In this document: piece after piece, positions 22,125 through 33,336 of the stretch
Numbering within the stretch: position 1 is the first letter of the stretch
Layout of the letters: each line of letters starts with the position of its first letter
Source: Gigantopelta aegis
Lineage: Eukaryota > Mollusca > Gastropoda > Neomphalida > Peltospiridae
Reading direction: 5' to 3'
Length of the DNA: 64,000 nt
Assembly (NCBI RefSeq): GCF_016097555.1
Contig: NC_054699.1
Span: 5,073,673-5,137,672, forward strand
Translations under genes and position numbers: made by a program
Notes under the pieces: generated by a model
Seen by the model: the letters and a program-made list of their open reading frames with translations, nothing else
Told to the model about the DNA's origin: nothing
Database searches by the model: none

Positions 22125-22225
22125 CCTGCCCCGGAATTGGTCACTGGCGAAGTCAGAGGCTAAATCCGAGGTGGGCGTGCCTGAACCTTTGTGGATATGG
22201 GCACGTAAATAGAGTTCCCATCCCA
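22125..22225 (+). mobile_element. LINE 5'-end module, copy 3
   Basis: GGTCACTGGCGAAGTCAGAG, then GGTGGGCGTGCCTGAACC and ATATGGGCACGTAAA, after a C-rich stretch. It is nearly identical to the minus-strand copy at 11466-11590 and more distant from the copy at 15.1 kb. The LINE is thus bracketed by two direct copies of its own 5' module. Confidence 0.6.
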
Positions 22226-22304
22226 TCCCTCTATATATTTTTATGCAAGTATTCTGTCACACACGTGCTATATAAAAAAAATATTCTCAATTATGTCACT
22301 ACAG

Positions 22305-22449
22305 GTAGAAACACGACCGCCACATTCCAATGCAGACAATCAGTCACTGTATATTGTGTATTACTTGAAGGAAGGAAAACATCACCCAGATGTAACTGTC
22401 AGTCACCAAAGTGGAATCAGAAAGGCTATTAAAAAATATTCCATTAAAG
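22305..22449 (+). CDS. Penultimate exon of an unrecognised host gene
   Basis: A 145-nt block between a plausible acceptor (TTATGTCACTACAG, ending 22304) and a strong donor (AAAG|GTATGT, GT at 22450-22451). It is open in one frame, reading VETRPPHSNADNQSLYIVYY and then GKHHPDVTVSHQSGIRKAI, and ends in phase 1. That phase fits the next exon exactly. I do not recognise the protein. Codon content is unlike the surrounding repeats and no other copy exists in the window, so it is more likely host than transposon. Upstream exons would lie further left, beyond the LINE insertion, or outside the window. Confidence 0.6.
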
Positions 22450-22646
22450 GTATGTTTTTGATTATTCCTCAAATCATATTTATCTATCAGCTACAATTCC
22501 TAAATATAATTTGTTAGATCTGCTTGTAGGATATCAGTATCCTGTTATAATATTTGATTCTAGGCCATCTCCACCTGTCCCCCACCCCAAGCTATACCTT
22601 TTCCCTGTCATTTCCCTCTCCCATATACAACTAACTCTTTCAACAG

Positions 22647-22678
22647 AATTAAACCAATACGAGTCGCCAAAGGCATAG
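22647..22678 (+). CDS. Terminal exon of the same host gene
   Basis: A textbook acceptor precedes it: CTAAC branch-like motif, pyrimidine-rich tract and TCTTTCAACAG ending at 22646. Joined in phase to the previous exon it adds ELNQYESPKA and a TAG stop at 22676-22678. Poly(A) signals follow within 50 bp. The intron is 197 bp. Confidence 0.55.
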
Positions 22679-22696
22679 AACCCATGTGGACGTAGG

Positions 22697-22724
22697 AATA
22701 AACTTTTATGTTCTGAACAATAAA
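22697..22724 (+). terminator. Two AATAAA polyadenylation signals
   Basis: AATAAA at 22697-22702 and again at 22719-22724, the second followed by TTGTTTTATTTG, a T/G-rich downstream element. They sit 19 and 41 bp after the stop codon of the terminal exon and support that call. Confidence 0.55.
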
Positions 22725-22922
22725 TTGTTTTATTTGCAGCTTGAATATTAATTGATAAAATCTACTTTTTAATTCTGTTTTTAATTAATTCTGCTATCTT
22801 ATTTTGTACTGATTGATGAATTTGTTCTTCAGTGGTTTGAGAATTAAAAAATAATTTATTTAAGTCAGTTGTGAAAACTATTTCTATTCTGCTTTTTTAA
22901 TATTTATAAATAAATATAATGA

Positions 22923-23238
22923 TTTCCCTAGAAATTTGGGGCATTTTCACCATTTTCGGGGCACTTGTATTTCATTGAAAATAGATAAAAATTTATCGAA
23001 ATAAACATTAATGTAATTTATGTGTTTGCTTTAATAAATTTATGGCAAAAGATATAAAAGGCATATTTTATTAATTAATAATACCTTTTTTTTGGTGTTT
23101 TATAAAGGCAATTTTAAAATTAATTACTGAAAAAGGCTTCTTTAATCTCAGGGCAGCATGGTGCTGATTAAGGCAAGATGGCACTAGACTTTTGAGGCAT
23201 GGTGCCGCACCATGCTAAAACAAGCTAGGGAAAACACT
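22923..23238. mobile_element. MITE-like repeat with CCCTAG ends
   Basis: Starts TTTCCCTAGAAATTTGGGGC and ends AAGCTAGGGAAAACAC, a short imperfect inverted repeat. The interior repeats GCATGGTGC/GCAAGATGGCAC motifs. No target duplication was found, so the call is tentative. Confidence 0.4.
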
Positions 23239-23266
23239 AAAATAGCATATATGTCATTAAAAACAA

Positions 23267-23466
23267 NNNNNNNNNNNNNNNNNNNNNNNNNNNNNNNNNN
23301 NNNNNNNNNNNNNNNNNNNNNNNNNNNNNNNNNNNNNNNNNNNNNNNNNNNNNNNNNNNNNNNNNNNNNNNNNNNNNNNNNNNNNNNNNNNNNNNNNNNN
23401 NNNNNNNNNNNNNNNNNNNNNNNNNNNNNNNNNNNNNNNNNNNNNNNNNNNNNNNNNNNNNNNNNN
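23267..23466. other. Assembly gap, 200 N
   Basis: Exactly 200 unknown bases, a round value typical of a placeholder. The true gap length is unknown. It separates host-like sequence from the Polinton-type element and cuts a gene of that element. Confidence 0.99.
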
Positions 23467-23661
23467 CTTGTGTTTCTTCAACTTTTCAAATGTCTGTTTG
23501 GAGAGTGGAACCTCACCATACAATATATTGGCAATAATGATGGTCAAGGCTTTCAACTGATCCGTGGTAATGTGTTTCAAGAGTAGATTTGTCTGTTTCA
23601 TTGATTTTCCATACAACAGGAACCGAAGAAAAGACAAGTTCTCCTTGATGACTTGAGACAT
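23467..23661 (-). CDS. Small basic Polinton/adintovirus-type protein, cut by the gap
   Basis: Starts MSQVIKENLSFLRFLLYG and continues through LLKHITTDQLKALTIIIANI and a lysine-rich stretch before the unknown bases. A short protein with this lysine/leucine-rich start, placed next to the packaging ATPase, recurs in animal Polinton and adintovirus genomes; its role is not known to me. Partial because of the assembly gap. Confidence 0.55.
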
Positions 23662-23691
23662 TTTGATGTGGCTTTAAAAATGGGCTGCTAT

Positions 23692-24558
23692 TTATACTCT
23701 CGGGTCGTAGACGATGGAGTCTTCATTGGGAAATATCCGAGTTCTCGATCTCAGCTTATCATCACCATTGGGCGACATGTCCACCACCAAATAGTTAAAA
23801 GGGGTCTTCATGGCATCCCTATAAGCTTCCACCAATACACCAGCATGGCCAGGAAACAACTGACGGCCCAGCGTCATGATCTGTGATGTATCTCTCACAT
23901 TTTTAAAGAGGACAAGATACCACGTGTTGAGCGCAATGGTTCTTGCAGACTTTCCCTGTCCATAGAGATTTTGGGTAATAAATATGACGCTCAATCTTCT
24001 GTGATGACATCCTTGGGTAAACAACAGTTCTATGTCTTTGTGTTCCAGTACTTGGTGCATGAGATCATCCAAGATGATAAGTCCATGTTGTCCATCAGCA
24101 AAGTCTTCTATGTCCACCTGTGTAGGTAACCCCGAATGAAACATAAGGTTAGCTGCAGTCTTTTCCATCTCGTCATAAAGTGGCTGGTACACACCATAAC
24201 AATACATGATTTTCTTTGGAGGGTCTTTGACGTACATACCATTCAGGTTCTTCAGGAGTCTGTATACCCACTGAGTCTTTGCAGCACCCGTGGGGCCTGA
24301 TGCACACATACTCGAACAAGGTTCAAATGGCGCCAAACTCTGTGTTTCCCACCAAGGACGTGTGAGATCCACCACTGCTTCGGGACTCCACGAAATGGCA
24401 CTTGTAGGTAATGTGGGTTTCACTGATTCAAATGTCTCCTTTGTCAACCAAGATACTCTGTCTTTCAAACTGTGTACTTGAGACAGATGGTTAGGAAGTC
24501 TCAATAAATTCTTGGCCTGACATCCTGGAACTGGGCAATCTTTTCTGACACGACCCAT
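23692..24558 (-). CDS. Polinton/adintovirus packaging ATPase (FtsK/HerA, A32-like)
   Basis: A 288-residue frame starting MGRVRKDCPVPGC. An N-terminal Cys2-His2-like finger (CPVPGC...LPNHLSQVH) precedes the ATPase core, with a P-loop region at about residues 88-96 (SGPTG...KT), a Walker B strand LIILDDLM at about 160, and a sensor-like VIFITQNLY at about 191. The A32-like family pumps genomes into virus particles. Length and domain order match the usual 250-300 residues. It lies immediately upstream of the small basic protein on the same strand. It looks whole as a reading frame. Confidence 0.85.
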   Translation of the reverse strand: MGRVRKDCPVPGCQAKNLLRLPNHLSQVHSLKDRVSWLTKETFESVKPTLPTSAISWSPEAVVDLTRPWWETQSLAPFEPCSSMCASGPTGAAKTQWVYRLLKNLNGMYVKDPPKKIMYCYGVYQPLYDEMEKTAANLMFHSGLPTQVDIEDFADGQHGLIILDDLMHQVLEHKDIELLFTQGCHHRRLSVIFITQNLYGQGKSARTIALNTWYLVLFKNVRDTSQIMTLGRQLFPGHAGVLVEAYRDAMKTPFNYLVVDMSPNGDDKLRSRTRIFPNEDSIVYDPRV

Positions 24559-24609
24559 AGCAACAAATGTATCTACTAAAATAAACTACTTTGCAAATCA
24601 CAACTATTT

Positions 24610-25040
24610 TTATAGTGTGGCCCTGAAAATGGCCCTGTGTGGCCCTGAGAGTAGCCCTGTGTGGCCCTGAGTGGCCCTGACAGGCCCTGAGTGTGGCCTT
24701 GAGTGGCCCTGAGTGGCCCTGAGTGTGGCCCTGAGTGGCCCTGAGTGTGGCCCTGAGTATGGCCCTGAGTGGCCCGGTGTGGCTCTGAGTGTGGCCCTGT
24801 GTGGCCCTGAGTGACCCTGTGTGGCCCTGAGTATTGCCCTGAGTATGGCCCTGAGTGGCCCTGAGAGTGGCCCTGAGTATGGCCCTGAGCATGGCCCTGA
24901 GTGGCCCTGAGTGTGGCCCTGAGAGGCCCTGTATGGCCCTGAGTGTGTCCCTGAGTGGCCCTGTGAGTGGCCCTGTGTGACCCTGAGTGGCCCTGAGTGT
25001 GGCCCTAAGTGGCCATGAGTGGCCCTGAGTGTCCCTTTAA
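24610..25040 (-). repeat. GGCCCTGAGT minisatellite within the Polinton-type element
   Basis: Dozens of 10-12 bp units (GGCCCTGAGT, GGCCCTGAGTGT, GGCCCTGTGT) in the spacer between ATPase and polymerase. The repetitive QGHSGPLRA-type reading frames across it are by-products of the repeat. Confidence 0.9.
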
Positions 25041-25224
25041 CATACAAATATGACCATCTGTGTCCCTCCAACATACAAATTGTCCCTCTGGGTCCAACCA
25101 TGTGACCCTCTAACATAAGAAAGTATTCCTCTATGTATCCCTTTTGTCCATAAAGATGTTTCTCTCCTGTTTGTCAGTGACACAAATGTCTCTGTTGTCC
25201 CTTGTTCACCACGTGGAGGTCACA

Positions 25225-25725
25225 GAGATTCGAACAAGATATACCAAATTTGATGTTGGATACCAAGTTTGATGTTCCATACCAAGTTTGATGTTTTCAT
25301 ACCGAATTTTATGTTTTTAGGGAGACTGAAATGGAGGGGAAATACCAAGTTTGATGAACTATGCCCGTGTATGTTTTTATATCCAAAACATTAGTTTGCA
25401 GCTTCCCCCTTAAACACCACTTGTTTGTGTCCAAGAGGTGAGTGGAGAGTGGGATAATGCATGGAGAATTTAGACTACCTATAAAATGTTGGATCGTGGG
25501 CCTAAAAAACGAGTATTTAATCACTAATTCACGAATTTATCAGACTATTTATAAAAAAAAATAAACAAAAGTGAATTTGAACTGCGGCCAAACAAAGTCC
25601 AATAAAACAAGTTACAGTTTAGAGATTCATACCAAGTTTGATTTTGGGGGTAAATACCAAGTTTGATGTTTCATACCGAGATTGATTTTGGGAGATAAAT
25701 ATCAAGTTTGATGTTTGATGCCAAA
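25225..25725. repeat. Iterated ACCAAGTTTGATGTT motifs
   Basis: About ten degenerate copies of ATACCAAGTTTGATGTTT in two clusters (25240-25360 and 25630-25725), spaced mostly 16-25 bp apart, in the spacer downstream of the polymerase. Function unknown; they could be protein-binding iterons or simple repeat growth. Confidence 0.7.
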
Positions 25726-28700
25726 TTTGGTTTAACTGACACAAACTTTAATAGCCATAAGGAAGAGTGTCCAAGTTGTCTTGAATGACACGTTTGGTGT
25801 ACACAATCTTGTACGTTTTCTCTTCCACTTTGTTGTACATTTTTCTCTTTCTTTTTTCTCTTGAAATTTTGGATGGGTTTTTTAGTCAGGGTACCATCTT
25901 TGGTAGGTGACAAGACCATCTCGCGGATAGCTTCAAAGTGGATGAGTTGTGTGTTGGTGTAGTTTAGAGAAATACCTCGCACCTTGCACACTTCTGAACC
26001 TTTGTTGGTTCTGTAGGCATCATTTTTGGGACCTCCACTGACAAATTCAGTGATAAACTGACCATCCAGGTCATCAGTCAGTTCTCCGAGATAATCTCCC
26101 AGAGGGGGTTGATAGTGTCCTGGTCTGGCCACGAAGATGACAGAGTTTGTGTCATAATACAACACATTTTCACCCAACTGTTCTAATACACTGTACAACT
26201 TCAATCTCGCCCAGGAAGTGGTAAACGTTAGTTTTTTAAATCTTCTGGGATGAAGGTGGACTTGTGTTGATATTCCAGCTGTAAAATGGACTCTGTCAAC
26301 ACCTGGAAATCGATGATATTTTTGGTAGGATTTGCCAACATCTGGAAGAAAACGTCTGCATTGTTTTCGTGAATGAAGGCAGATTGTTTCATGTTCAGAC
26401 GTTGGCCGTATTTCCCCCAGAAACTGTTCAGACACAGCTTGGCTAACGAACGAAGCCCAGGGTTCTTTACAATTTTGTCTTGGTCCAGCTGTATGCCCTC
26501 TTTGTCTCTGTACTGTCTGATGTATTGGTTTTTGTCTTCCTCTGTGACACACCATTCGGGCCATCCACTGGCTTCTTGCTTCAGCTTGAGGAAGGTGTTA
26601 ATATAGTCTGCAAAGAGGCCACCCTCGTGTGTTGTTGGCTCATACTGCATTGTTTCAGGCCAGTTGTAAACTTCATAGACTCTGATGACTCGATACCCCT
26701 TTTCCATGGCTTTAAGGATTTCAGGTATACACCAGGTTCCAATGATACTCCTCTCTTCGTCAGAATGGTGACATTTTGTTTGCAATTCTTGGTCTGAACA
26801 GCTTCTACACAGTGGGAACTTTAGTTTTCCATTGGAACGGTAGGGTAGGACGGGATGATAAAGTTTTCTGGGTGATGCCACTTTCACCTTGGCAATGCCA
26901 AAGTAGTGATCCAAAGGCTTGAAATCCGTTTGTACGATTTCAGGATGTCCCACGGGATACCGGCAATACTTGTTGACCCAGGGATAGAGAGACGTAAAAT
27001 CCACATACTTAATTTCTTCCCCTTCTTTGATTTTGTAATGCAATTTGCTTGCATTGGTTCTTCCTCCAAAGAAAGAGTCTCTAGGATCTAGTCGGTCTTG
27101 TAGATCCAATGAAGTCACAAAGTGCTTCATCTCAAGATTTGATTTCAGATGATCTTGGAATTGATGTTCCCACATCTCGATGACTTTGTATCCCTTGACT
27201 TTCAAAACTTCCCTCTTTCTACACGTCAAGGCATACAGTTCTTCAATGGATTGATTGGTTCTTGGATGTGTTGTGGTAGAACGCTCGTGTGGGAAGCAGT
27301 GTCGACAACCGTGCCACAAACAGCCATGGAACTCGAATGCAGTGTTTGTTGTAGCACAATATCCATCCAAACGGTAGTGAGTTCCTGGTACCAGATGTTC
27401 CCCACCATTCAGAGCATGTTGTATCTGGTATTTGTCTCCATGTCGGTGTTGAAACCATTTCAACCACTGGATGGACACTTTGCTGAATATATCCTTTCTT
27501 GTATAGCCACTGCTTGGAACTTGAGCAATGGGGCTGGGTACGGTTTCCGATTCAGCTACAGTCATTCCACGATCTCTCAACTCTTCTCTGACCGTCATCC
27601 AGTCCGTGATCTGTCGTCCATTTGTGAGTTTAACATGCTGGTATTCTTTCAGAAATTTACTCTGAAAGATGCCCATGCATACCGAGGCGATGGTGATGTA
27701 CTGGGCAAAAGGGTCGATGCCGTTTATGTAGTTGACTGCTTTGGTGTCGAGATCGATCTGTTTTTCGCCAGTAGCTTTCAGCATCAGAGCTTGAAATGTA
27801 AGGCAGGCTTCTCTGAGAACGGCGACATCTGACACACAGTATGCCTTCATTTCTTTCTCAAAGTCGAACACTCCCTGTTGCTCAGCATGCCACATCAGAA
27901 ATTCGGATCTCTCCTTGGATCCCATAAAGTTGACACCATACATTTCTGGTTCTGGAAATGGTCCACAGTAGTTTTGATGTGCTTGGGTGTTGAAATAATG
28001 GGGAAAGTATCCTTTCTTCAATTCCGTCAGTCCAAAGGCTTTTGGGAAAGCAGCCAGCTTCATGGGCAGAAAATTCAAGCTGTCGATAATCCGGATGTTA
28101 AGCCCCCTCTCCACTTGCAGGTACATGATTTTCGAGCCATTGTATATGATTTTTTGAGGGTACATGGACTGGTCAATCATGTACTCTAGCAGCAAATAAG
28201 CGTCATAGGCCTTGTTGTTGTGCGCGATAGCTGTGACATCTTTGTGGTGATTTTGGAAGAGCCACTGACAAAACTGGATGTGAGCTCCATCGCCTTGAAA
28301 GATGACTTGACGGAATCCACAGGTTTGCTCACATGGTATTTTCAGGTACTGTTTCTTCTTGTCGCGTTGACTGCAACAGGGACATCTCGACCCGCATTCA
28401 TGGCATTTGGATGTTTCTGTGACAGGCAGGTGTTTGCAAGCTTCACAGGCCGTCTGTGCCACCAAATAGTTTGGGACATGTTGTTGTTTCCCACACCATG
28501 ATTGCTGGCAATGTTGACAGCGAGACTGATGACTGCAGTTGTCTCCTGGGCAGGTGGGACAGACTCCACTGGGCAGGTAACCATCTTTGCATCGAAGTAA
28601 TTCGTCCTGGCAGCATTCAAAGTCGTAAAATATGAATTTGGCGTGGACGTCGTTGATTTCTTTTGGAGGCTGGTAACAAAGATGACCTTGGTCCACATAG

Positions 28701-30323
28701 TTGTTGCAACAAGGACATTTCCATTCCCCGCAGTTGTGGAGTTGTGGATCCCTCTCGCTTCTGTCAAGTACTTTTTTGCAGATGGTGCATTTCCAAAAAC
28801 TCTCACACTTGGAGGGGATGGAGCGTCCCTTCTTGTCTCGTTTCTGTTGTTTGTGACGTTGAAAGCAATCCATAGATCGACAGGTCACGTGGCAGTGACG
28901 GCACGACATCTGGACATCGGTTTCTGGGCAGTTCTGGCTGTGGCACACGATGCAAGTTAATGAGCATGAATGATGTGTCTTGTCGTTGTACGGTTTCAAA
29001 CAATGTTGACAAAAGAAGGACGCCGAGAAGAAGCCTGTAATGTTGACAATGGCATGAAAATGCGGTTGGGGCTGCTCCACAAAGTACAGGAACAGTCTGG
29101 GTGCCTGTGACGTCTGGTCGCCTACTCGCAGAAATTTATTGCCTAGTTCAGCACTGACCACAAGAATCTGGCATCCCAGTACTTGTTCGAAGGCGGGGAT
29201 GTCATTTAAACTGCATGAACGATTGGTGGGGATTCCTGCCAATTCACACAACTTCAGGGCCAGAGTCTTCTGCTCTCGACGATTCTTATTTCTAACGTGA
29301 TGTAGAATGACTGGGGACATTTCTTGTGTTGTAGGATCAACTCGATCAGTGGCGTCTTGGGGTAGGGACCACCCACGAGTTCTTGCCAGTCCTTGCTTGA
29401 AATGCAATTCAGTTTGGCCCAGGCCACGCCGATCGCACGGGGCATACAGAGGTCGTCGTCGTTCACAATTTCGATTAATGATCTTTTAATGTGAACAGAG
29501 TTATCAGACCCTGTCAGATCGGTCAAAGTGGTAACAGATCTTCCACCTCTCGGTATTTGTATGGTACCGATCTGAATGCTGAAGGATGCGTCTAAAGGCA
29601 AATCTTCATGGCTTTGTAACACTTTCTCGATATGAGCCAGGATGACGTCAGCATTCAGTTCGGATAGTGGTTGCAGGGGTATGACGATCGGCGAGTTTAG
29701 AGCATCGTGGTGAACAATCACCCGTCCGACATCGCTGTCTTGTAAACCGCTGGTGGCTTCTTCCAAAACATCTTCAAACATGGTATGTAAATCTTGGTGT
29801 AAATGTTTTAGCTTTTCCCCTTGCCACTCTTCATTAAATTTAATTTCAAATGTCGTGTCAGTTGCCGTCGTCTTCTTGTGCGTTCTCATACTTTTCTTTG
29901 TAAAAGTATATGGTGAGGATGGTATTTCAGTATTCACTGACGTAACAGGTCCGATCCCCCCATTGGATTGATGGTACGCTGTCGTTTGACGGGTGGTTCT
30001 GACGATGTGGATGGTAGTGGTGACGATGTGGTTGGTAGTGGTGACGATGTGGTTGGTAGTGGTGACGATGGTCTCTGTTCGCAATGCATTCTGTGCTTCA
30101 TGAGATCGGGCATTCTCCTGATGGTGGCGTGGCAAAACGGACATGGCAGGCCTTTTCTCTTCTGGTCTATGTCCATGGCTTGTTCGTCATTCGTTGTTGG
30201 ACAGGGAGCCGTTTCGTCTGGGTGGTGGGTGCACATTGTAGTCAGTCCTTCGCTACTGGGATTCCAGTGTTGGTCACAGAGTTTGACGAGTTCGTCATAT
30301 TCTTCTGATGTTATATATTCCAC
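25671..30323 (-). pseudogene. Protein-primed DNA polymerase B of the Polinton-type element (fossil)
   Basis: Parts in order: an N-terminal region with a Cys/His finger (PCPFCHATIRRMPDLMKHRMHC) and threonine-rich linkers; a Cys-rich segment with several CxxC pairs; the exonuclease region (FIFYDFECC, then AHNNKAYDAYLLLEYM and a YCVSDVAVL motif); the polymerase with motif A (FTSLYPWVNKY), motif B (KLCLNSFWGKYGQR) and motif C (VLYYDTNSV). This is the protein-primed PolB type that copies linear virus-like genomes. The usual length is 1000-1300 residues and all main domains are represented. The gene is broken, with about three breaks, and is described here only as a fossil. Confidence 0.85.
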
Positions 30324-30540
30324 AGGCCAAACATCGTCATTAACCTCGGAAACAGGAGGGGGAGTGGTACGGCTTCTTCAGATTGTTCCATTTCTTTACA
30401 CAGTAGCTCGACCATCTTTAAATTGACGTGCTCGTCGTTTTCCAGACCAACCTGCTTAGCCCAAGCAAGCAATTCGTCACTGCTGGTGAAGGAGTCGACA
30501 ATGGGTATTGTGTTAACGATGAAGCGATCCATCTGAAGAA

Positions 30541-32139
30541 GAAAACGTTTTGTTAGTCCTCTTCAAATTTATGTTACTTAATAACAATTCTATAATTTTA
30601 TTGACTCCATCTAGTACAGAGATACACTTTTGGTCTGCGTCAGTACACAATATTTTCTCAGGTCAACATCGTATAAAGTCAAACTGAAACAAACATTATG
30701 TGACTCCGCTTAAAAATAACATTGACAGTGATTTAAAACTCAGTGTCAGTTTGTGGGATTCGAACCTACATTATTCGCATCACATGTATCAGAAAAGCGC
30801 CCGAATACATTTAATATTATTTGAAATAATACATAAAACTCATTTAACTTATTTTAAAAAAAACCCCACTTCAAACATGACTATTGTTTAAAAAAAAAAA
30901 AGACCATATATATTCTTGCTTCATCACATTTCATATTTTTATTTTATCTGCGTGCATGTATGTTTGTTATTAATATATTTATTTATTTTATTTCATTTAA
31001 TTTCATTTTATTTTACTTTATGTCGTTGCTTGTTGCTGATTAAATACTATTATTATTTCGCTGTATACTGTATGCATTTGTTCATTCATCTCAGAAATTG
31101 TTATTATTATTATTTAATGTTTCCAGTTAATATCAAATAACATCTGTTTCATCTAAAACCAAGATCAAGCGGCTGGCTTTTTTCTAACACATTGATCAGT
31201 ATAATAGTCTTTGTTTCCCTACAACTAAATTTCACCATAGAAATAAACATTATTGGTCATAACATTTTACACATTCGTGTACTTTTCAAGCGTCAAGCGT
31301 TGAGGTTTCAGAATTCCTGTTGTTTAATTCAAATATTGTTAATAAATGATAATAATGTTTTCAATCATTCCATGTCACAGCTTTTTGTTTCTTGTACGTC
31401 TTTTTATGTACGACGGTCACACACCTGGGCGTGTTTCGACAGTGACTTTTGTTTTATTCTAGTCGACCCTCTCACCATACCTAAACAAAGGTCATTGAAC
31501 TGTTTGTGATGAAACACGGTTACAGTTGTTTTTGGCACTTGAGAAAGAGACATTTTCAACATTTTGTTAATGGCTGGCATAGTACTGCATTCCGTAACAT
31601 CTGTAATCGCATACAAATGGTCTTTTTTTATTTTTCTCTGTACCCCCGACCCGCACTCGCATCGATATTTTTAAGTGTCTTTGTTATAACACCAAAAATA
31701 AAATAATAGCCATTAAAAGATTCCTTTAAAAAGGTGACATCTGTGTGGGACAGAGGACAAGCCTTTTTAAATACATTCCAATACATTTGTAATCGCGCAT
31801 CTGGCCTTTCCTTTTTATGTATTCACAGTGGACTCGCATCGATATTTTTTTGAGTAAAGTGTCTTTTAGCACCAACAAATAAAATAGTAACTATTCAAAA
31901 AGAGTTCTCGCCAAAAAAAGACTGCAGCTGTGTGCGAAACACAATGAGTAATCATATGCAAATAACGAAACGGACATAATGTAGTATGGTTTGGTTATAA
32001 AGTGATCCCGTGTCATTGGCCTTTTTTCACAAAAAATAATAATTATCATAACGGTGAACAGGCAGCTGAAAAATCATAATGTTGCAAAAGTCAGATAAAA
32101 TGAATCATACGCAACTTATAAAGATCTTTTGGAACCATA
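30541..32139. other. Unassigned region right of the polymerase
   Basis: No convincing gene. It contains a tRNA-like 3' half on the minus strand (about 30752-30800, B-box GGTTCGAATCC) and a direct duplication of about 130 bp (31602-31735 and 31787-31915, sharing CTCGCATCGATATTTTT). The rest is T-rich sequence. It may belong to the virus-like element or to the host. Confidence 0.4.
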
Positions 32140-32142
32140 AGG

Positions 32143-32148
32143 TATAAA
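32143..32148 (+). promoter_or_regulatory. TATA box of the small spliced cassette
   Basis: TATAAA in the context AAGGTATAAACAAACC, about 52 bp upstream of the ATG at 32195. A second TATAAA lies at 32117-32122. Confidence 0.5.
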
Positions 32149-32194
32149 CAAACCAATTACTTCCCACTCCACACATTCAACTCACAAAGTCAAG

Positions 32195-32570
32195 ATGGAC
32201 CCCAACGCTTTTGAAAAAATGGATGATTGGCTGACCATGGCGGATAATACGTAAGTATTTTTTAAATTTTATTATCGGAATTTGTCATATTTTGAAAACA
32301 ATTTAATTATTTATTTTCGTCTTTCGTTTATATTGTTTTTTCTGTCTTTTTATTTTCAGCAACGACACATCATTTGAAGAAATGATGCGGGAATTTAAGT
32401 AAGTAGTATTTTAAAGCTAAAACATTTTACTTTTATTTATTTTTTTACTAATTTTAAAATATAAGCACAAACGCGGTTTTAATACCTGACATTTCTATTT
32501 CCTGTTCTACCCATTATTCTGTTTTAGTAATATCTTGACGTAACGTGTGTGTGTGTGTGTGTGTGTGTTT

Positions 32571-32613
<43 letters not shown>

Positions 32614-33336
32614 GTTTGTGTGTGTGTGTGTGTACCAGTGTGTGTGTGTGGGGGGGGGGGATATCAGTTGTTTCATATAAACAAAATATAATCATTATAA
32701 GAGACAATATTATTTAAAAACAAAACAGAAACAAACACTTGTTTTAAAAACGTACTTTACGTAATTTTATTATTTAAAAAAAATGTAATTCGTGGATTTT
32801 TAAAAATATTATTTTAAAAATGTTTTACACATGTTAATTCATGTTGTTGGGGTTGTTTTTTTTATTAACAGGACCAGTACGAAGACAGGACCCATGATAT
32901 TAAGAAAAGGCTGGTGGGCAATCATTTGTAAGTATTTGATTTTTTAGATTTCAAATTATGAAGTAATACACAATACAGCTCTTTGAAACAACGCATGTTT
33001 TAATTTACTCTTTTTAAAAATTGTAATGTCTGCATATTTGTTTTTCATTTCTAAGTATTTTATTATCTGTTTTTCTATTGATAAGGTATTCCAAGCACGT
33101 CTTTAAACCAATGTATTGTAATAGCACTTTGATTTTTAGCCATTCTAACACAGTGTATATACCATATAAAAAAATGCTTGATGGTAACGGCGAACTTTTT
33201 TTCTTCCAGAGAACGAAGGATGCTGGTGCAGCCAATCAAGGCAGTATCAATGAAGCAAAAGTGTATAAAAATTAAAGAAGACCTTAAAAAAATTGAACAA
33301 TTGCTGGAAAATGTTAAAAATCATTTACCATATTAA
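32195..33336 (+). other. Compact spliced cassette, four exon-like blocks
   Basis: Blocks bounded by consensus splice signals: 32195-32250 (ATG, ends at GTAAGT), 32360-32398 (after TTTTCAG, before GTAAGT), 32872-32927 (after TTATTAACAG, before GTAAGT) and 33210-33336 (after TTCTTCCAG, ending in TAA). An AATAAA follows at 33361. The first block reads MDPNAFEKMDDWLTMADN. The last is lysine-rich with a coiled-coil-like heptad pattern (IKEDLKKIEQLLENVKNHL). Exon sizes of 39-127 nt are unusually small. I do not recognise the product. Because the cassette may be an accessory gene of the neighbouring virus-like element, no joined product is given. Confidence 0.5.
32544..32657. repeat. (TG)n microsatellite in the second intron
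   Basis: Two long TG runs separated by TTTAAG and TTGTT interruptions and followed by a G tract at 32650-32659, inside the largest intron of the spliced cassette. Confidence 0.9.

Larger units (their letters stand above)
23467..30540 (-). mobile_element. Polinton/adintovirus-type integrated element (fossil, left part lost in the gap)
   Basis: Minus-strand block with three recognisable parts, in transcription order from the right: a protein-primed family B DNA polymerase (about 30.3-25.7 kb), a repeat-rich spacer (25.7-24.6 kb), an FtsK/HerA-type packaging ATPase (24558-23692) and a small basic protein running into the gap. This gene set is typical of Polintons/Mavericks and adintoviruses. 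Integrase, capsid genes and both terminal inverted repeats are not visible; they may lie in or beyond the gap. The polymerase is broken (about three breaks) while the ATPase looks whole, so the copy is fairly young but inactive as it stands. The right boundary is not defined and could extend to about 34.2 kb. Confidence 0.85.

Noticed and set aside
24491-25116. Repetitive proteins rich in QGHSGPLRA
   Set aside because: By-products of the GGCCCTGAGT minisatellite; both frames are equally open and resemble no protein family.
27149-28960. Plus-strand reading frames of 60-227 residues
   Set aside because: They are antisense shadows of the minus-strand polymerase region, with no known motifs.
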